In this document: in pieces, positions 4,630 through 6,124 of the stretch
Numbering within the stretch: position 1 is the first letter of the stretch
Layout: each line of letters opens with the position of its first letter
Origin: F1-120-MAGs023 sp038228615
GTDB taxonomy: Bacteria; Actinomycetota; Acidimicrobiia; IMCC26256; PALSA-610
Direction: 5' to 3'
NCBI GenBank assembly: GCA_038228615.1
Contig: JBBRPC010000243.1
Span: 1-6,124 of the forward strand
Length of the DNA stretch: 6,124 nt
Notes under the pieces: generated by a model
The model's database searches: none
The model's input: the letters and a program-made list of their open reading frames with translations, nothing else
What the model was told of the DNA's origin: nothing
Translations under genes and position numbers: made by a program

Positions 4630-6124
4630 ATGAGTTTTTGGCAACACGCGACCGACGATCCTGGATATCTTGCAGTCGTTGACCCTTCGGGCGTCGAATA
4701 CACAGGTGGGGAGCTGCTGGCCCGCTGCAATCAACTGCTCCACGCGTTGCAGGCCTCTGGATTACAACCAGGCGACGCCATCGCGGCGGTATTGCCGAAT
4801 GGTGTAGCTCCGCTCACGGTGCTGCTCGCGGCGCAACAGGGTGGCTATTACTACGTGCCGATCAACTCCCGGTTGGCGCCGCCCGAGATCGCGTACATCC
4901 TCAACGATTCAGATGCGAAAGCACTGATAACCCACGAGAAGTTCGCGGCCGTGGTTGCCCCGGCGGTGGCGCAAGCCGAACTCTCGGAGGCACAATGCAT
5001 TGCGATCGGTGAAATCGCTGGGTTTGCGAACTACGACGAGTTCGTCAAGCCGCATCTCACCTCGCGACCTGTCCAGCTATCGACCGGCGCGGCAATGCAC
5101 TACACGTCTGGAACCACCGGTTTTCCCAAGGGCGTGAAACGCTCGTTGCCCGCTGCCGACCCGGACACCGTTGCCACGATGGGCACGATGTTCTTCGGTC
5201 TCTTTGGCATCCCCGAGGCCTCCGGCAACGTACATCTCTCAACGTCGCCGAATTATCACACTGCTGTGACGACGTTTGCTGGCAATTCGATTCACGCGAA
5301 GCATGCGATCGTCTACATGGAGAAGTGGGACCCGGCTGAGGCACTGCGCCTTATCGAGCGTTATCGATGTACTCATACACATATGGTTCCGACGCATTTT
5401 CATCGCATGTTGCAGCTTCCCGACGACGTCAAAGCTCAGTACGACGTCTCATCGATGAAATGGGCGATACACGCTGCTGCGCCGTGCCCGATCGACGTCA
5501 AGCGCAAGATGCTCGACTGGTGGGGTCCTGTGATCTGGGAGTACTACGGCGCGACCGAAGGCGGGGGCACGACGGCGACGCCGCAGGATTGGCTGAAGTA
5601 CCCGGGTACGGTCGGTTCGCCTTGGCCGATCTCCCAAGTCAAGGTCACCGACGACGACGGCACGCCGACGCCAACAGGTGAACCCGGCACCGTCTGGATG
5701 AAGATGGGTGCTGGCGACTTCGAATACAAAGGCGACAAGGACAAAACCGACAAGAGCCACGACGCAGACGGGTTCTTCACCGTCGGCGACATGGGCTACC
5801 TGAACGAAGATGGTTTCCTGTTTCTCTGCGATCGCAAATCCGACATGATCATCGCGGGAGGTATCAATATCTATCCCGCAGAAATCGAAGCCGCGATTTT
5901 GGAACATGATGCGGTCGGCGATGTTGCCGTGTTCGGTATCCCCGACGACGATATGGGCGAACAAATCAAAGCGATTGTGGAACCCATCGCAGGAACCGTT
6001 GGCGACGACGCCTTACGGTTGTTGATCATGGACCATATTCAAGGTCGACTCGCCAAATTCAAGTGGCCGAGAACGCTTGACTTCATGGACGAATTGCCGC
6101 GCGAGCCCACGGGCAAGTTGTTGA
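4630..6124 (+). CDS. AMP-forming acyl-CoA synthetase (FadD-type), 3' end cut by window
   Basis: Activates a carboxylic acid with ATP and CoA to an acyl-CoA through an acyl-adenylate. The frame is open for 498 codons to the window edge with no stop. The ANL-superfamily motifs are all present in order: the P-loop YTSGTTGFPKG at 158-168, YYGATEGG at 305-312, GDMGYLNEDG at 386-395, the hinge DRKSDMI from 401 followed by AGGINIYPAEIE, and PREPTGKLL at the end with the catalytic lysine K496. Only about 10-20 residues should be missing. The segment AIHAAAPCPIDVKRKMLDWW before the TEGG motif is typical of actinobacterial FadD proteins of the FadD4-like kind, rather than FadD19 or FadD17 as I recall them. 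The ATG 4630 start is supported by a promoter at leaderless distance. An operator of the KstR type in that promoter ties it to the hydratase operon. The substrate could be a steroid side-chain acid, a fatty acid or another acid; the sequence does not decide. Confidence 0.96.
   Translation, partial: MSFWQHATDDPGYLAVVDPSGVEYTGGELLARCNQLLHALQASGLQPGDAIAAVLPNGVAPLTVLLAAQQGGYYYVPINSRLAPPEIAYILNDSDAKALITHEKFAAVVAPAVAQAELSEAQCIAIGEIAGFANYDEFVKPHLTSRPVQLSTGAAMHYTSGTTGFPKGVKRSLPAADPDTVATMGTMFFGLFGIPEASGNVHLSTSPNYHTAVTTFAGNSIHAKHAIVYMEKWDPAEALRLIERYRCTHTHMVPTHFHRMLQLPDDVKAQYDVSSMKWAIHAAAPCPIDVKRKMLDWWGPVIWEYYGATEGGGTTATPQDWLKYPGTVGSPWPISQVKVTDDDGTPTPTGEPGTVWMKMGAGDFEYKGDKDKTDKSHDADGFFTVGDMGYLNEDGFLFLCDRKSDMIIAGGINIYPAEIEAAILEHDAVGDVAVFGIPDDDMGEQIKAIVEPIAGTVGDDALRLLIMDHIQGRLAKFKWPRTLDFMDELPREPTGKLL

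Noticed and set aside
5449..5964. Minus-strand open frame (171 codons) opposite the synthetase
   Set aside because: It is the complement of conserved synthetase motifs, with no family resemblance of its own.

Overview
The window is about 60% GC and densely coded on both strands. It most likely comes from an actinobacterium. The reasons are a KstR-type TetR regulator, an EchA19-like enoyl-CoA hydratase, a luciferase-like (often F420-linked) oxidoreductase tail, and start codons that lack Shine-Dalgarno sequences but have a -10-like box at leaderless distance. An Acidimicrobiia-like or related non-mycobacterial actinobacterium is my guess; the sequence does not fix the lineage.

Layout. Bases 2-490 (+) hold the C-terminal part of a luciferase-like flavin oxidoreductase. 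It converges on a four-gene block read on the minus strand. In transcription order that block is an EchA19-like enoyl-CoA hydratase (3227-2415), a hotdog acyl-CoA thioesterase (2408-1734), a small membrane-anchored protein of unknown function (1737-1216) and a KstR-like TetR repressor (1148-537). The first three genes are 6 bp apart or overlap by 4 bp. The repressor follows after 67 bp and may also have its own promoter. Divergent from this block on the plus strand are an MFS_3-type transporter (3314-4603) and, 26 bp later, an AMP-forming acyl-CoA synthetase (4630 to the window end, missing only its last residues).

The most useful signal is regulatory. The window has exactly two AAC-NN-GTT palindromes that I could find, at 3240-3253 and 4604-4617. 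Both match the mycobacterial KstR operator (TnnAACnnGTTnnA), the second completely and the first except for one end base. Each lies between the -35-like and -10-like elements of a putative leaderless promoter, one for the hydratase operon and one for the acyl-CoA synthetase. A KstR-like repressor is encoded at the end of the hydratase operon.

The simplest model is a small self-regulated unit for steroid or other branched acyl side-chain catabolism. The synthetase activates an acid to its CoA ester, the hydratase works in beta-oxidation, the thioesterase releases or recycles CoA, the MFS protein moves a substrate or product, and the repressor senses an acyl-CoA. The steroid assignment is inferred from resemblance to KstR and EchA19 recalled from memory, not from a search. 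I see no CRISPR array, tRNA, rRNA, insertion sequence or phage gene, and no uncoded stretch above 300 bases.
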